Shown here: piece by piece, positions 8,938-18,260 of the stretch
Layout of the letters: the number at the start of each line of letters is the position of its first letter
Position numbering within the stretch: the stretch's first letter is position 1
The notes under the pieces: generated by a model
Database searches by the model: none
Seen by the model: the letters and a program-made list of their open reading frames with translations, nothing else
What the model was told of the DNA's origin: nothing
Translations under genes and position numbers: made by a program
Source: an uncultured Prevotella sp.
GTDB taxonomy: Bacteria > Bacteroidota > Bacteroidia > Bacteroidales > Bacteroidaceae
Assembly: GCA_946402275.1 (NCBI GenBank)
Contig: CAMIVY010000007.1
Location: 46,516-110,515 of the forward strand
Direction: 5' to 3'
Length of the DNA stretch: 64,000 nt

Positions 8938-10881
8938 GAATTGCTCTTTTTCCTCTCCTGACAATCCTTTGATATAACGCCACAGCTGTCGATAGAAGGC
9001 ATGGCGGGTCATGGTTTGCTTATCGCCAATAATGATGAGTTTCATGCGGGCGCGAGTGATGGCCACATTCATGCGACGTAAGTCGCGGAGGAAACCTATC
9101 TGACCTTCGTCGTTGCTGCGGACCATCGAGATGACGATAACGTCACGCTCCTGACCTTGAAAGCCATCAACGGTATTGATGCTGATGAGGCGACGGAAGG
9201 GCTTGAAATATTCTTTTTTCATCAGCAACCGCCGTAAGTATTGAACCTGTGCACGATAGGGTGATATGATACCTACGTCGATACGCTCATCCAGAAGGCG
9301 CTGTTTTCCGATGCGCTCAAAATAATGCTGAAGGGTATCGAGTGTCAACTCTGCCTCAGACTTGTTGATACGCCCAAAAGATTCTCCGACGAATTGTTCG
9401 TGGTAATCGGGCTTTTCTAGATTATCTAGATTGTCTAGACGGTCTAGATTATCTAGATGGTCTAGATGATTAGGACTAATCCACTCTATTGGGATATCCA
9501 GGTCGAGGATGCTTCGATATTTCACCTCGGGCGCACTCTCCACCTGTCCGCCATAGAAATAATTGCTGGAGAAACGCATGATGTCATCGTTCATGCGATA
9601 CTGTATCTTCAGCAGGGTGACAGCCTCAGGATGCATCTCAACGATACGCTCCATGAGTGTCTTGCTCAATCCTGCTTTAAGGGCGGCAATGCTCTTGACG
9701 GTAGGAGGAAGCTGGCAATGGTCACCAGCAAGGATGACACGACTGACACGGCGCATGGGAATCCAGCAGGAGGCTTCCAGCGCTTGGGCGGCTTCGTCAA
9801 TAAACAACGTGCCAAATTTCTGACCATCCAGCAAACGGTTGGCTGAACCAACAAGGGTAGAAGCAATAACACGCGCTTCGCCAAAGAGGTCACTGTTGAT
9901 GCGAATCTCTAATTCTGTGGCGCGACTCTTTAAGCTCTCCAACTTCTGGTGGAACTTTTCATCTCCCCTTTTACGACGATTTCTCAGGTCACGGATAGCT
10001 TTTCTTATAGCCCATAGCTGCGGGTAGTCGGGGTGTGCTTCAAAACGACGCTCGTAGGTAAACGACAGCATTTTGTCGTTGACTCTAGTAGGATTGCCAA
10101 GGCGTAACACGTTGATACCTCTGTCAACGAGTTTTTCAGAAATCCAGTCAACAGCCATATTGCTTTGTGCACATACTAGCACTTGATTCTCTCGCATCAG
10201 AGTTTCGCGGATAGCCTCCACCAGGGTTGTTGTTTTTCCCGTTCCAGGAGGACCGTGTACGATAGCAACATCCTTGGCGCGTAGCACTTTATTCACGGCT
10301 TCCTCCTGAGTGGGATTCAGATAGGGGAAATGCATGGAAGGAAAGACAAACGTCTCTGGTTTCTGTCGCGAATAGAAGAGGTCGCGGAGGTAACCCAGTC
10401 TGCCTTTTCCCTTAATGGCTCGGTCAAGAGCCTCCATCATCAGTCGGTAAGAGGTCTCGTCGAAGGAGAGTTGCACACCCAGGTTTTCGGCATTCTGTAA
10501 ATCGAGGATGTTCGCATTGTCCGGCATGGTAACAACTAAGCGGTCGCCATCCGCATAGCTTACCGTTGCTGTAAAGCGGAAATAGGAAATTTTGGAATGG
10601 TCGGTGTCAACGGAGAAGAACTGGACTGGTCTGCCAAACTCAAAGCAGTGCTCAATGTCTGTATCCGTGTTGCGTACCACTTCAATGGCCAATTGGTTCA
10701 GCGAGTTGTAATAGCTCTTGCTTACCTTCACGGGCCACCAGGCATCACCACGCTTTACTTTCCGCTCAATGCCCACCTGTTCGGTTTGCTGACGGAAAGC
10801 CTCCTTTTCAGAATTATACTCCAACTGCAACAACAGACGTTGCTGCTGGAGTACCTGTATAGCTGGTTCCTGTGATGCCAT
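8839..10881 (-). CDS. UPF1/SMUBP2-like superfamily 1 helicase
   Basis: A 680-residue AAA-type nucleic acid helicase. Residues 1-180 form an N-terminal OB/stalk-like region. Walker A is GPPGTGKTT (210-218), Walker B region FIDEAAQ (about 360-366), motif III GDHCQLPP (386-393), and late motifs include TVDGFQGQERDVIVISMVRSN-like and VAITRARMKLIIIG. This matches the IGHMBP2/Upf1-like family, acting on RNA or DNA. Residues about 472-491 are a leucine-aspartate repeat encoded by a 9-bp TCTAGA array, an insert absent from the core fold. The acidic C-terminal tail is encoded antisense to the end of the DMT transporter gene. Confidence 0.88.
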   Translation of the reverse strand: MASQEPAIQVLQQQRLLLQLEYNSEKEAFRQQTEQVGIERKVKRGDAWWPVKVSKSYYNSLNQLAIEVVRNTDTDIEHCFEFGRPVQFFSVDTDHSKISYFRFTATVSYADGDRLVVTMPDNANILDLQNAENLGVQLSFDETSYRLMMEALDRAIKGKGRLGYLRDLFYSRQKPETFVFPSMHFPYLNPTQEEAVNKVLRAKDVAIVHGPPGTGKTTTLVEAIRETLMRENQVLVCAQSNMAVDWISEKLVDRGINVLRLGNPTRVNDKMLSFTYERRFEAHPDYPQLWAIRKAIRDLRNRRKRGDEKFHQKLESLKSRATELEIRINSDLFGEARVIASTLVGSANRLLDGQKFGTLFIDEAAQALEASCWIPMRRVSRVILAGDHCQLPPTVKSIAALKAGLSKTLMERIVEMHPEAVTLLKIQYRMNDDIMRFSSNYFYGGQVESAPEVKYRSILDLDIPIEWISPNHLDHLDNLDRLDNLDNLEKPDYHEQFVGESFGRINKSEAELTLDTLQHYFERIGKQRLLDERIDVGIISPYRAQVQYLRRLLMKKEYFKPFRRLISINTVDGFQGQERDVIVISMVRSNDEGQIGFLRDLRRMNVAITRARMKLIIIGDKQTMTRHAFYRQLWRYIKGLSGEEKEQFSGEEEERYSDDTDESTYDALEGNGLAEEPIGR
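9416..9466. repeat. Nonamer array: TCTAGA every 9 bp, six copies, inside the helicase gene
   Basis: TCTAGA begins at 9416, 9425, 9434, 9443, 9452 and 9461. Only the three linking bases vary. It is in frame and encodes repeated LD/NLD triplets. Confidence 0.95.
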
Positions 10882-10889
10882 CCAGACTT

Positions 10890-11528
10890 TTACTTGATGT
10901 ATTTCAGGATGATTTCAAGGGCCTCGTCCTCTGTGTGGTCGTCCATGTTGATGACTAGGTCGTAGTTCCTAGTGTCATATCTTGATGAACCCGTGTACTT
11001 CTTGACATAGTTCTCGCGTGCTTCGTCAACCTGCTCGATAATCTCACGGGCCTGTTCATAAGTGATTTCACGCTTGCGCACCAGTCGTTCTATGCGGTGC
11101 TGCATGGAAGCCTGAATTAGGATGCTCAGATGGTTGGGGTGGTTGCGGAAGATATGGAAGCCGCTACGTCCTGCAATGATGCACGAACCGTCCTCTGCGA
11201 TACCTTTCAGGATTTCCGTTTCCGTCTGGAAGATCTCGTCCGTAATCAGAAAGTCGGGCATGTTGATGGGGGTACCTATATAGGAAGGTCCTACGTAGTT
11301 GGGCATCATCATCATGCTACGCTTGCAGTCTGCCCACCAGTTATGTTTCTGTCCTTTCAGAAACTCAATCTGTTCAACCGTCAGGTGGTATTGCTCCTTC
11401 AGCTGTTGAATCAGTGCCTTATCATAGAAAGGTACATTCAGTTTTTTGCTCAGTTTCTCACCAATGGTTCTGCCACCGGAACCCAACTCACGATTAATGG
11501 TAATGACAAATTTCTCGTACTTGTTCAT
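10890..11528 (-). CDS. Cytidylate kinase-like family protein
   Basis: A 212-residue P-loop protein whose N-terminus ITINRELGSGGRTIGEKLSKKL matches the cytidylate kinase-like family (AAA-type small-molecule kinases common in Bacteroidota); the glycine-rich loop departs from GxxGxGKS, as is usual in that family. IIAGRSGFHIF and the R/E-rich lid region RIERLVRKREITYEQA fit a nucleotide-kinase fold. Substrate uncertain; a genuine Cmk is normally a different protein. It lies 11 nt downstream of the PL1 gene and 8 nt upstream of the helicase, so these three minus-strand genes probably share a transcript. Confidence 0.75.
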   Translation of the reverse strand: MNKYEKFVITINRELGSGGRTIGEKLSKKLNVPFYDKALIQQLKEQYHLTVEQIEFLKGQKHNWWADCKRSMMMMPNYVGPSYIGTPINMPDFLITDEIFQTETEILKGIAEDGSCIIAGRSGFHIFRNHPNHLSILIQASMQHRIERLVRKREITYEQAREIIEQVDEARENYVKKYTGSSRYDTRNYDLVINMDDHTEDEALEIILKYIK

Positions 11529-11539
11529 AATGATAAATT

Positions 11540-14272
11540 TTAATTGATAATATGTTTTCTTCCGTTTTGAATATAAATACCTTTCGTTGGTTTCACGATA
11601 TGACGTCCCTGCAGGTCGAAGACGGGAGCGTTCTTGTCGAGAGTCATCACATCGTTGTTGATGTTATGGATGCCAGTAACCCCTTGTCCATAAGCAAAGT
11701 TAAAGGCGCGTTCCAGACTGATACCATCTTCGGTGGCCTTTACCATAATGGTGAACAACTTAGGGGTAGCAGCTGTGGGCGTAACAGTTAACAGTCCTCC
11801 TGTCTCATTGGCTGTCACACCAATAGGGGCAGTGATAGAATAGGCTGGAGAGTTGTAACCCGCAAAGAAATCTTTGAGTGTGATTTGCTTTTCACCCTCG
11901 ATAATATAATTAGGTACGGCAATCCAGTTGAGGTATTCTTCCAGGTCAGTATAGTAGTCACCGTCGCGGTCTTCGTTGTTATTTGCTACGCTCGGGTTGG
12001 TTTCTGTCAGCGCCTCAAACCAGTCGGGGATACCATCCTGGTCTGTATCCCAGTCTGTACCGCGTTGTGCATTGACAATGCCCAGTTTCTCCAGGTCAAA
12101 ACCTTCGCAACCAGCATCCTCTTCGGAGTCGATAAGACCAGGTCTTCCGCTACGACTGCCCTTAGTGCTTGTTGTTCCTGCTATTGTCTCACTGACCATA
12201 CGCTGGTCATGCAGGTCGAAGAACGGTTGTGTACAGCCAACGTCTGAGAGTACATTCTTGAAGGCTGCTTGTGCTGTCTCCATATTACCCTCTGGGTTCA
12301 TGAAACTGAAAGGAACAGTAGGTAGTGGGTCCCAGTCAACGACCTGTCCTCCTGAAGTGCTGTATTTGTAGGTGGTTCCTTTTTTGTCTTCTGTCAGTGC
12401 TCCATTATTCTTCTCCTGACGTATATTTCCATGCACATAAACACTTTGTGTGCCAGAGCCTGTTCCTTCCAGTTGCAGGTTCATGAGTGTCGAGGTGCTG
12501 TTGACCCCCATCTTGTAGAAGTTATTGCAGAAGTTCATCTCATGGGTTCCACCATCCGTGGCTCTACCACCCCAATTATATACTACATTATTGTAAATGT
12601 CATGATGACCGTCATAGCTTCCTTTGCCATCCAGTCCGCCGGAGATACTCCAGTTGCGTCCCTCGCAGTGAGCCAATAGGTTGTGGTGATAAGTACCAGG
12701 CTGTCCTCCCATCTCTCCACCACCAATGGTAGCGGCGTATCCGTGCCTGTCGCCTACACCGTAGTTCGGATGACCTGCTTGGTTCAGTGCCTCACTGATA
12801 AGCGTATGCTGTAAGGTCAGTCCCTTGCCGTTTCGACTGGAGAATGCTTCGTCGATGGTCCATGAGATGGAGCAGTGGTCCATGATAGCATGATCGTTGC
12901 CTGCCATGCCCATTCCGTCGAGTCCGCTGAGTGTGGTCTCTTCAGAGGTTCCGGCCTCATCGCCATACGAGTAATCGTTCTTCCCGCCAGGAATCAGGTT
13001 GTTAACCAACTTCTTATGTCCCAATCGCATACGGAGGAAACGGGTGATACCATCGGAAGCCATACCAAAAGGGCAGGTACGCAGCATAACACCATTGCCG
13101 GGAGCCGTCTGACCAGCTATCGTGACAAATTTGTCAGCACAGGTCAGGCGACTCTTCAACGAGATGACACCAGCCACGTCAAAAACGATGGTCCGCGGTC
13201 CGCTGACCTTCTTGATGCCATAGCGGAAAGAGCCTTCTATTGGATTTATATCGTCACCGTTATCTTCTAGATTCGTCACATGATATACCACTCCGCCACG
13301 TCCGCCAATGGCATAACGTCCATACCCTTCTGCCCCTGGGAATGCCAAGCGGGCGGGTTGGAAAGTCATCACTTTTCCTTGATGGAAAATTCCGTTTACT
13401 TGTTCATCCACTCGCCACCAATAGCGCACTAGCGGTGAGAAGCCTGCTTCAACATATTGCGGCTCGCTGCCTTCATACTGGGCTGTAGTAGCCTCGGCAA
13501 CAGTTGTAGAGTCGGTACCATATATCAGTCGATGGGCAGTAGCTCCTTCGGCTGGAATCCAACTGAAAGCCACACTGCCTAAGTCATCGATATCTACATG
13601 AAAGTCATAGTTGGCAGGAATGGGATCCATAATACCGTAGGGATTGGTGTCAAACTCCAATCCGTTAAGCATGATGCTGGTGCGGCTATATGTCTTTCCA
13701 TCCTCAGGAACGCATGTGTATTGGATGACTACCGGCTGTCCTTCCGTTACCGTAAACTCGACATAGGAGAATCCGCATTCCGAGTTTTTTTTCGCCCCTG
13801 AAGAGTGCTTTATCCCAGTCACCTGTACTGTACCGTTAACACTCACCTGCACGTCAGGATGTGTCTGTCCGGCGTCAGTATCATTATGATAGGCTATCAC
13901 AGAATGCTTGCCCGCTGTCATACCTTCTATGGTCAGCGTAATAGCGGTTTTTCCAGAAGTAATCCATTGGTAGTTACCTCCTTCCAAGTGACAGGCGAAA
14001 ACACCGTCTCCCAATAACTTGCTGTTTTGCTGGACGATGTTCTTGCTCCAGTTTGATGCGAGTGCAGTGGCCCCTTCCGAGGGCACTATGGTTAACGTTA
14101 TGCCGTTTCCCAATGTCTTGGAGTCGCTGGCTACTCTTCCGATGGGCCAGGCGATATAGTTGGGTTCGGTTACTTCAGAAGATTGTCTTCCGGAGAAATC
14201 AAAGTCAATTCTCTGTGCCATCACTATTCCAGTGGTGCACAACATAAATGCAATAGCAAGTACTTTTTTCAT
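11540..14272 (-). CDS. Large secreted PL1-type pectate lyase
   Basis: A 910-residue exported protein (signal peptide 1-19). N-terminal region carries carbohydrate-binding-like and fibronectin-type segments (to about residue 310), then a pectate-lyase beta-helix starting FPGAEGYGRYAIGGRGG and containing FDVAGVISLKSRL, GQTAPGNG and MDHCSISWTIDEAFS, matching PL1-like lyases of Bacteroidota. A calcium-binding-like acidic segment DTDQDGIPDWFE follows. The C-terminus (VFDLQGRHIVKPTKGIYIQNGRKHIIN region) is the tail common on Prevotella secreted proteins and reminiscent of type IX secretion sorting domains. It is 3-5 kb from the PL10 cluster, supporting pectin use. Confidence 0.87.
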   Translation of the reverse strand: MKKVLAIAFMLCTTGIVMAQRIDFDFSGRQSSEVTEPNYIAWPIGRVASDSKTLGNGITLTIVPSEGATALASNWSKNIVQQNSKLLGDGVFACHLEGGNYQWITSGKTAITLTIEGMTAGKHSVIAYHNDTDAGQTHPDVQVSVNGTVQVTGIKHSSGAKKNSECGFSYVEFTVTEGQPVVIQYTCVPEDGKTYSRTSIMLNGLEFDTNPYGIMDPIPANYDFHVDIDDLGSVAFSWIPAEGATAHRLIYGTDSTTVAEATTAQYEGSEPQYVEAGFSPLVRYWWRVDEQVNGIFHQGKVMTFQPARLAFPGAEGYGRYAIGGRGGVVYHVTNLEDNGDDINPIEGSFRYGIKKVSGPRTIVFDVAGVISLKSRLTCADKFVTIAGQTAPGNGVMLRTCPFGMASDGITRFLRMRLGHKKLVNNLIPGGKNDYSYGDEAGTSEETTLSGLDGMGMAGNDHAIMDHCSISWTIDEAFSSRNGKGLTLQHTLISEALNQAGHPNYGVGDRHGYAATIGGGEMGGQPGTYHHNLLAHCEGRNWSISGGLDGKGSYDGHHDIYNNVVYNWGGRATDGGTHEMNFCNNFYKMGVNSTSTLMNLQLEGTGSGTQSVYVHGNIRQEKNNGALTEDKKGTTYKYSTSGGQVVDWDPLPTVPFSFMNPEGNMETAQAAFKNVLSDVGCTQPFFDLHDQRMVSETIAGTTSTKGSRSGRPGLIDSEEDAGCEGFDLEKLGIVNAQRGTDWDTDQDGIPDWFEALTETNPSVANNNEDRDGDYYTDLEEYLNWIAVPNYIIEGEKQITLKDFFAGYNSPAYSITAPIGVTANETGGLLTVTPTAATPKLFTIMVKATEDGISLERAFNFAYGQGVTGIHNINNDVMTLDKNAPVFDLQGRHIVKPTKGIYIQNGRKHIIN

Positions 14273-14353
14273 GTTGATTTGTCTTAGTAGTTTATATATA
14301 GATGTTTTACGGTCTTGTTTGTTTTCAAAATCGCTTAGCCCAGATTCTGTCTC

Positions 14354-15673
14354 TTACGACTTCTCCTTACCCTTGAACGATTTGACCTTCATTCCCAGTT
14401 TGTCGGGCATGATGGCATTCAGGAAGATGCCTACAATGGCAGCAATGGCGAGCCCGGACAGGTGGATGGGGCCCATAGCGATATCGTCGTTGGCACCATA
14501 CTTCACACCGATGGCCAGTACCAGGATAAGTGCTGCTACAAACACGTTGCGCGAGCTCTTCAGGTCAACCTTCTCCTCCACCAGATTGCGCACACCTACC
14601 GCAGAAATCATGCCATAGAGTATTAGGCTGACACCACCGATGGTAGCCGCAGGCATCAGTTGTATCAGACTGGCAAATTTAGGACAGAACGCCAGTATGA
14701 TAGCCAGGCAAGCGGCTATGCGTATCACTTTCGGGTCGAACACCTTGGTCAGGTTCAGCACACCCGTATTTTCGCCGTAAGTAGTGTTTGCAGGGGCACC
14801 AAAGACGGAGGCAATGGCTGTCGCAACACCATCACCCGTCAGCGTGCGGTGCAGGCCGGGTTCAGCCAGAAAGTCCTTGCCTACGGTAGAGCTGATGGCA
14901 AACATATCGCCGATATGCTCCATAATCGTTGCAAAGGCTATAGGCATGACGGCCAGGATGGTGGACAGCATCAGCGATGTGTCGCCATGTTCAAATACTG
15001 CCCATATCGTGTGTTCCTTTTCTATTGGGAATCCTATCCATGCTGTCTCGCCCAGCGGTGTGAAATCGACTTCACCCATGCAGGCTGCAATGACGTACGA
15101 CACGATGACACCCAACAGCACGGGGATTATCTTAATAATGCCCTTACCCCAAATGGACGATACAATGACGGTGATAATGGCAATGATAGCCAGCAACCAG
15201 TTGGTCTGACAGTTGCTGATGGCGGAGCCAGACAGTACCAGACCGATAGCTATCACAATAGGACCTGTCACTACGGGTGGAAAAAAATGCAGGATCTTTT
15301 TTACGCCAAACGACTTAATTAAAGCAGCCATAACAAAATACATCAGTCCGGCACAAGCCACACCCAGACAGGCATAGTCTAGTGCCAACGTTTCTGAGAG
15401 CCCTTGTGCAACACCCATCTCCTTCACCGATGCATAGCCACCCAGGAAGGCAAACGATGAGCCCAGGAAGGCTGGCACGTTCCACTTCGAGATGAAATGG
15501 AACATCAGTGTTCCTATGCCTGCAAACAGCAAGGTTACCGATACGTCCAGACCAGTCAGTAATGGCACGAGCACCGTTGCTCCAAACATGGCAAACAGAT
15601 GTTGAACGCCCAGTATCATCATGCGAGGCAGTCCTAACTGGCGTGCGTCGTAAATGGCATTTTGTTGTTCCAT
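14354..15673 (-). CDS. uraA: Uracil permease UraA (NCS2 family)
   Basis: A 439-residue inner-membrane nucleobase:cation symporter with about 14 hydrophobic segments. Motifs of the UraA/NCS2 family include GVQHLFAMFGATVLVPLLTG near the N-terminus, GSSFAFLGGY, and TYGENTGVLNLTKVFDPKVIRIAA carrying the conserved NTG substrate-site motif. Imports uracil for salvage. It has its own upstream promoter and lies 81 nt upstream of the PL1 gene on the same strand; whether the lyase is read from this promoter is unclear. Confidence 0.93.
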   Translation of the reverse strand: MEQQNAIYDARQLGLPRMMILGVQHLFAMFGATVLVPLLTGLDVSVTLLFAGIGTLMFHFISKWNVPAFLGSSFAFLGGYASVKEMGVAQGLSETLALDYACLGVACAGLMYFVMAALIKSFGVKKILHFFPPVVTGPIVIAIGLVLSGSAISNCQTNWLLAIIAIITVIVSSIWGKGIIKIIPVLLGVIVSYVIAACMGEVDFTPLGETAWIGFPIEKEHTIWAVFEHGDTSLMLSTILAVMPIAFATIMEHIGDMFAISSTVGKDFLAEPGLHRTLTGDGVATAIASVFGAPANTTYGENTGVLNLTKVFDPKVIRIAACLAIILAFCPKFASLIQLMPAATIGGVSLILYGMISAVGVRNLVEEKVDLKSSRNVFVAALILVLAIGVKYGANDDIAMGPIHLSGLAIAAIVGIFLNAIMPDKLGMKVKSFKGKEKS

Positions 15674-15723
15674 ATATTCTTGTTTCTTTTATTGTCTCTT
15701 TATTGAGTGGAGGTCATACGCTG

Positions 15724-15755
15724 CAAAGTTACACATTATTATTTTAAGAAACGAA
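15724..15755 (-). promoter_or_regulatory. Promoter for uraA
   Basis: Minus strand: -7 TAACTTTG (15724-15731) with a near-consensus -33 TTCG (15752-15755) 20 bp away, 51 bp before the uraA start codon. Confidence 0.6.
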
Positions 15756-15851
15756 CAATTCTCCCGTTTTTTAAAAAAGACAACGGTTAGACGGGCGCAA
15801 TAACACCACAATACCTACTTTTGATTAATCTGCTTTTGCACGACTTTGCAG

Positions 15852-15915
15852 GTGTGCAATGTTTAAAACACCGCATTTTAGGTATTGCACACTTCGTTTT
15901 TTCTCTCTAATTTTG
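15852..15915 (+). promoter_or_regulatory. Promoter and 9-bp inverted-repeat operator of the DUF2023-fldA operon
   Basis: GTGTGCAAT (15852-15860) is mirrored exactly by ATTGCACAC (15884-15892), 23 bp apart; a further partial copy TTGCACAC lies at 15913-15920. The right arm overlaps the -33 element (ATTG, 15884-15887), which is 20 bp from a -7 TAATTTTG (15908-15915). The layout suits a dimeric regulator blocking or activating this promoter. Confidence 0.6.
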
Positions 15916-15938
15916 CACACGAAATCAAAACCATAAAA

Positions 15939-16319
15939 ATGAGAACAGCAAATCCCACAGCACTTCAGGTGCTGATGAACCACATCTACGAACTGCATAA
16001 GGGCGTTCGCCACATGGTATTATTCACCTGTAACAAGAAATACAGTGAGCAGACTATCCGGCGACTGGAAAGTCAGGATATTCCATACTTGTTGCAACCC
16101 GCCGGACAACAGAACATGAATGTGTATTTCGGTCGGCGCGAGTGTCTGGATGCTATCCGACTCATTGTCACTCGTCCACTGAACGAACTCACGCCAGAGG
16201 AAGATTTTATACTCGGAGCTATGCTCGGCTACGACATCTGCGCACAATGTGAACGGTATTGTAAACGTAAAAGCAGAAGACAGGGCAAGTGCGACGGTCT
16301 ATGCATCAATCGTAATTAA
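15939..16319 (+). CDS. DUF2023 family protein
   Basis: A 126-residue protein matching DUF2023, a small family found beside flavodoxin in Bacteroidota. The start chosen is ATG MRTANPTALQVLMNHIYELHKG; an upstream in-frame start would run through the promoter. The C-terminal third is cysteine-rich (CAQCERYCKRK...GKCDGLC), suggesting metal or cluster binding. The function is not known. It is followed after 21 nt by fldA and is probably co-transcribed with it, so a role in low-potential electron transfer or in iron limitation is inferred from context only. Confidence 0.8.
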   Translation: MRTANPTALQVLMNHIYELHKGVRHMVLFTCNKKYSEQTIRRLESQDIPYLLQPAGQQNMNVYFGRRECLDAIRLIVTRPLNELTPEEDFILGAMLGYDICAQCERYCKRKSRRQGKCDGLCINRN

Positions 16320-16340
16320 CCACATAAATATAAATAAGTA

Positions 16341-16835
16341 ATGAACGCAACAATTGTAATCTATGGTTCCTCGACGGGAACCTGTGAGGCCATCGCAGAG
16401 AAAATTGCCTCGAAACTGGGCTGCGAGGCCCTGAACGTACAGGAACTGACAGCCGACGTTGTAGCTGCCAACCAAAACCTGATTCTCGGCACTTCAACGT
16501 GGGGCGCAGGCGAATTACAGGATGACTGGTACGACGGCCTAAAGACGCTCCAAGATGCTGACCTCAATGGCAAGACCATCGCCCTGTTCGGCTGTGGCGA
16601 CTGTTCAACTTACAGCGACACCTTCGTGGGCGGCATGGGCGAACTCTACAACGGCATTAAGGACAGCGGTGCCAAGTTCATCGGTGCTGTCGAGACTGAC
16701 GGCTATACCTTCGATGACTCTGAGGCTGTGATAGACGGAAAGTTTATCGGTCTGCCCCTTGACGACATCAACGAGGATGACAAGACCGACGCCCGTATCG
16801 AGGCCTGGATAGCCGTCATCTCTCCCAACTTGTAA
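16341..16835 (+). CDS. fldA: Flavodoxin FldA
   Basis: A 164-residue long-chain flavodoxin. The FMN phosphate loop is YGSSTGTCEAIAEKI (residues 8-22); GTSTWGAGELQDDWY and FGCGDCSTYSDTFVGGMG match the isoalloxazine-binding loops. It is a soluble one-electron carrier that replaces ferredoxin, typically under iron limitation. Second gene of the DUF2023-fldA operon; a hairpin with a T-rich tail follows 32 nt after the stop. Confidence 0.95.
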   Translation: MNATIVIYGSSTGTCEAIAEKIASKLGCEALNVQELTADVVAANQNLILGTSTWGAGELQDDWYDGLKTLQDADLNGKTIALFGCGDCSTYSDTFVGGMGELYNGIKDSGAKFIGAVETDGYTFDDSEAVIDGKFIGLPLDDINEDDKTDARIEAWIAVISPNL

Positions 16836-16866
16836 TGTCAGAAGACGTATTTGTTTAGTTTTGTGA

Positions 16867-16900
16867 GGTGGTTAGTCGGAGACGATTAACCACTTTTCTT
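16867..16900 (+). terminator. Intrinsic terminator after fldA
   Basis: Stem GTGGTTA (16868-16874) / TAACCAC (16887-16893), with GTC/GAC extending it inside, followed by TTTTCTT. Confidence 0.8.
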
Positions 16901-17027
16901 AAACTAAATTAATAATTTGTGTACAAATGGAATATTATTAGTAAAATGTTGTATTTTTGCATGTGATATTAAATACTTTGGCATATATATCCTTGAAATA
17001 AGGAAATGACGGAAATTGCATAAATCG

Positions 17028-18260
17028 ATGAATATACAGAGTTTTTTCACATCGCTGCTGAACGTAATCTGCGAGATGGCTCCCTACCTGTTGTTGGGAT
17101 TCTTCATCGCAGGGGTGTTGCATGTGTTCGTGCCGCAGAAGTTCTATGCCAATTATCTTTCGCGCAGCAACAGGCTGTCTGTTGTTTGGGCTGCGCTGTT
17201 GGGTGTACCACTGCCGCTATGTTCGTGTGGAGTAATTCCTACGGCTATCGGACTCAGGAACGAGAAGGCTTCGAAGGGAGCTATTGCCTCGTTTCTCATC
17301 GCTACGCCACAGACGGGCATAGATTCCATTCTGGCCACGTTCTCGCTGATGGGACTAGGCTTTGCCATTATCCGTCCTACGGCAGCACTCATCACGGGCG
17401 TCTGTGGCGGATTGCTGGTAAACCGACTGGTCAAGGACGATGACTCAACGTGCAATGATCAATGTTCAATGGCCAATGAAGGACAAGGCAATAGGATTTG
17501 GCGAGTGTTAAAGTATGCCTATTATGATATGCTTCGCGACATCGGGCTGCGACTGCTTATCGGACTTGTTGTGGCGGCATTGATTCAGGTGGCAGTACCA
17601 GACGAGTTCTTCCTCAGTTTCGGCAGTCAGCCGTTGCTGCAGATGCTGGTCATACTCGCCATTGCCGTGCCGATGTATATCTGTTCGACGGGTAGCATCC
17701 CCGTGGCAGCGGCATTGATGATGAAGGGTCTTTCGCCAGGTGCAGCATTTGTGATGTTGATGGCGGGACCAGCGGTGAATCTCGCTTCTATTCTCGTGGT
17801 TCACAAGTCGATGGGGCGTCGTTTCACCTCTATCTATCTGATGACCATTGTGGGCTTTGCCGTCCTCTTTGGTCTGCTGATCAATGCCATAGGAATCCAT
17901 TTCACCGTTGCCGCTCAGGACGCCTGTTGCATGAATACATCCGCTCTGCCAAGTCCTTTTAAAATCGTTTGTGCTACTGTATTAACATTATTAATTATAT
18001 TTGCTCTTATGATGAAACTATTTAGCAAGTTTACCACGAAGGAAGCGTCAGACCCTGATGTGAGCGTCTATCGCGTTGAGGATATGCATTGCAGTCATTG
18101 CGAGGCTGCCGTAGTCCGTGCCGTTGAGGAGGTGCCAGGCGTTGAGAAAGCCAAGGCCAGTGCTTCTGCCAACACCCTCACCATCAAAGGCTCTGCCACA
18201 GAAGAAGCTATCCGTGCAGCCGTTGAGGGTATCGGATATACATTTAAGGGAAGGAAATGA
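17028..18260 (+). CDS. SO_0444-type metal efflux permease with C-terminal HMA domain
   Basis: A 410-residue inner-membrane permease. Two permease halves (about residues 5-125 and 165-290) each carry a conserved block: PLPLCSCGVIPTAIGLR and VPMYICSTGSIPVAAALM. The C-terminus is a heavy-metal-associated domain with VEDMHCSHCEAAV (CxxC metal site). This matches the SO_0444 family described as Cu/Zn efflux. ATG at 17028 is preferred over a TTG 12 nt upstream. A -7-like TATTTTTG lies at 16952-16959. A 28-bp heptamer array encodes a hydrophilic stretch between the two halves. Overlaps the next gene by 4 nt (ATGA). Confidence 0.82.
   Translation: MNIQSFFTSLLNVICEMAPYLLLGFFIAGVLHVFVPQKFYANYLSRSNRLSVVWAALLGVPLPLCSCGVIPTAIGLRNEKASKGAIASFLIATPQTGIDSILATFSLMGLGFAIIRPTAALITGVCGGLLVNRLVKDDDSTCNDQCSMANEGQGNRIWRVLKYAYYDMLRDIGLRLLIGLVVAALIQVAVPDEFFLSFGSQPLLQMLVILAIAVPMYICSTGSIPVAAALMMKGLSPGAAFVMLMAGPAVNLASILVVHKSMGRRFTSIYLMTIVGFAVLFGLLINAIGIHFTVAAQDACCMNTSALPSPFKIVCATVLTLLIIFALMMKLFSKFTTKEASDPDVSVYRVEDMHCSHCEAAVVRAVEEVPGVEKAKASASANTLTIKGSATEEAIRAAVEGIGYTFKGRK
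17453..17480. repeat. Heptamer array inside the permease gene, 4 units
   Basis: CAATGAT, CAATGTT, CAATGGC, CAATGAA are contiguous and fall in the variable loop between the two permease halves. Confidence 0.85.

Noticed and set aside
16341..16835. Possible nitroreductase or other flavoprotein instead of flavodoxin
   Set aside because: FMN loop, length and DUF2023 neighbour all fit long-chain flavodoxin.
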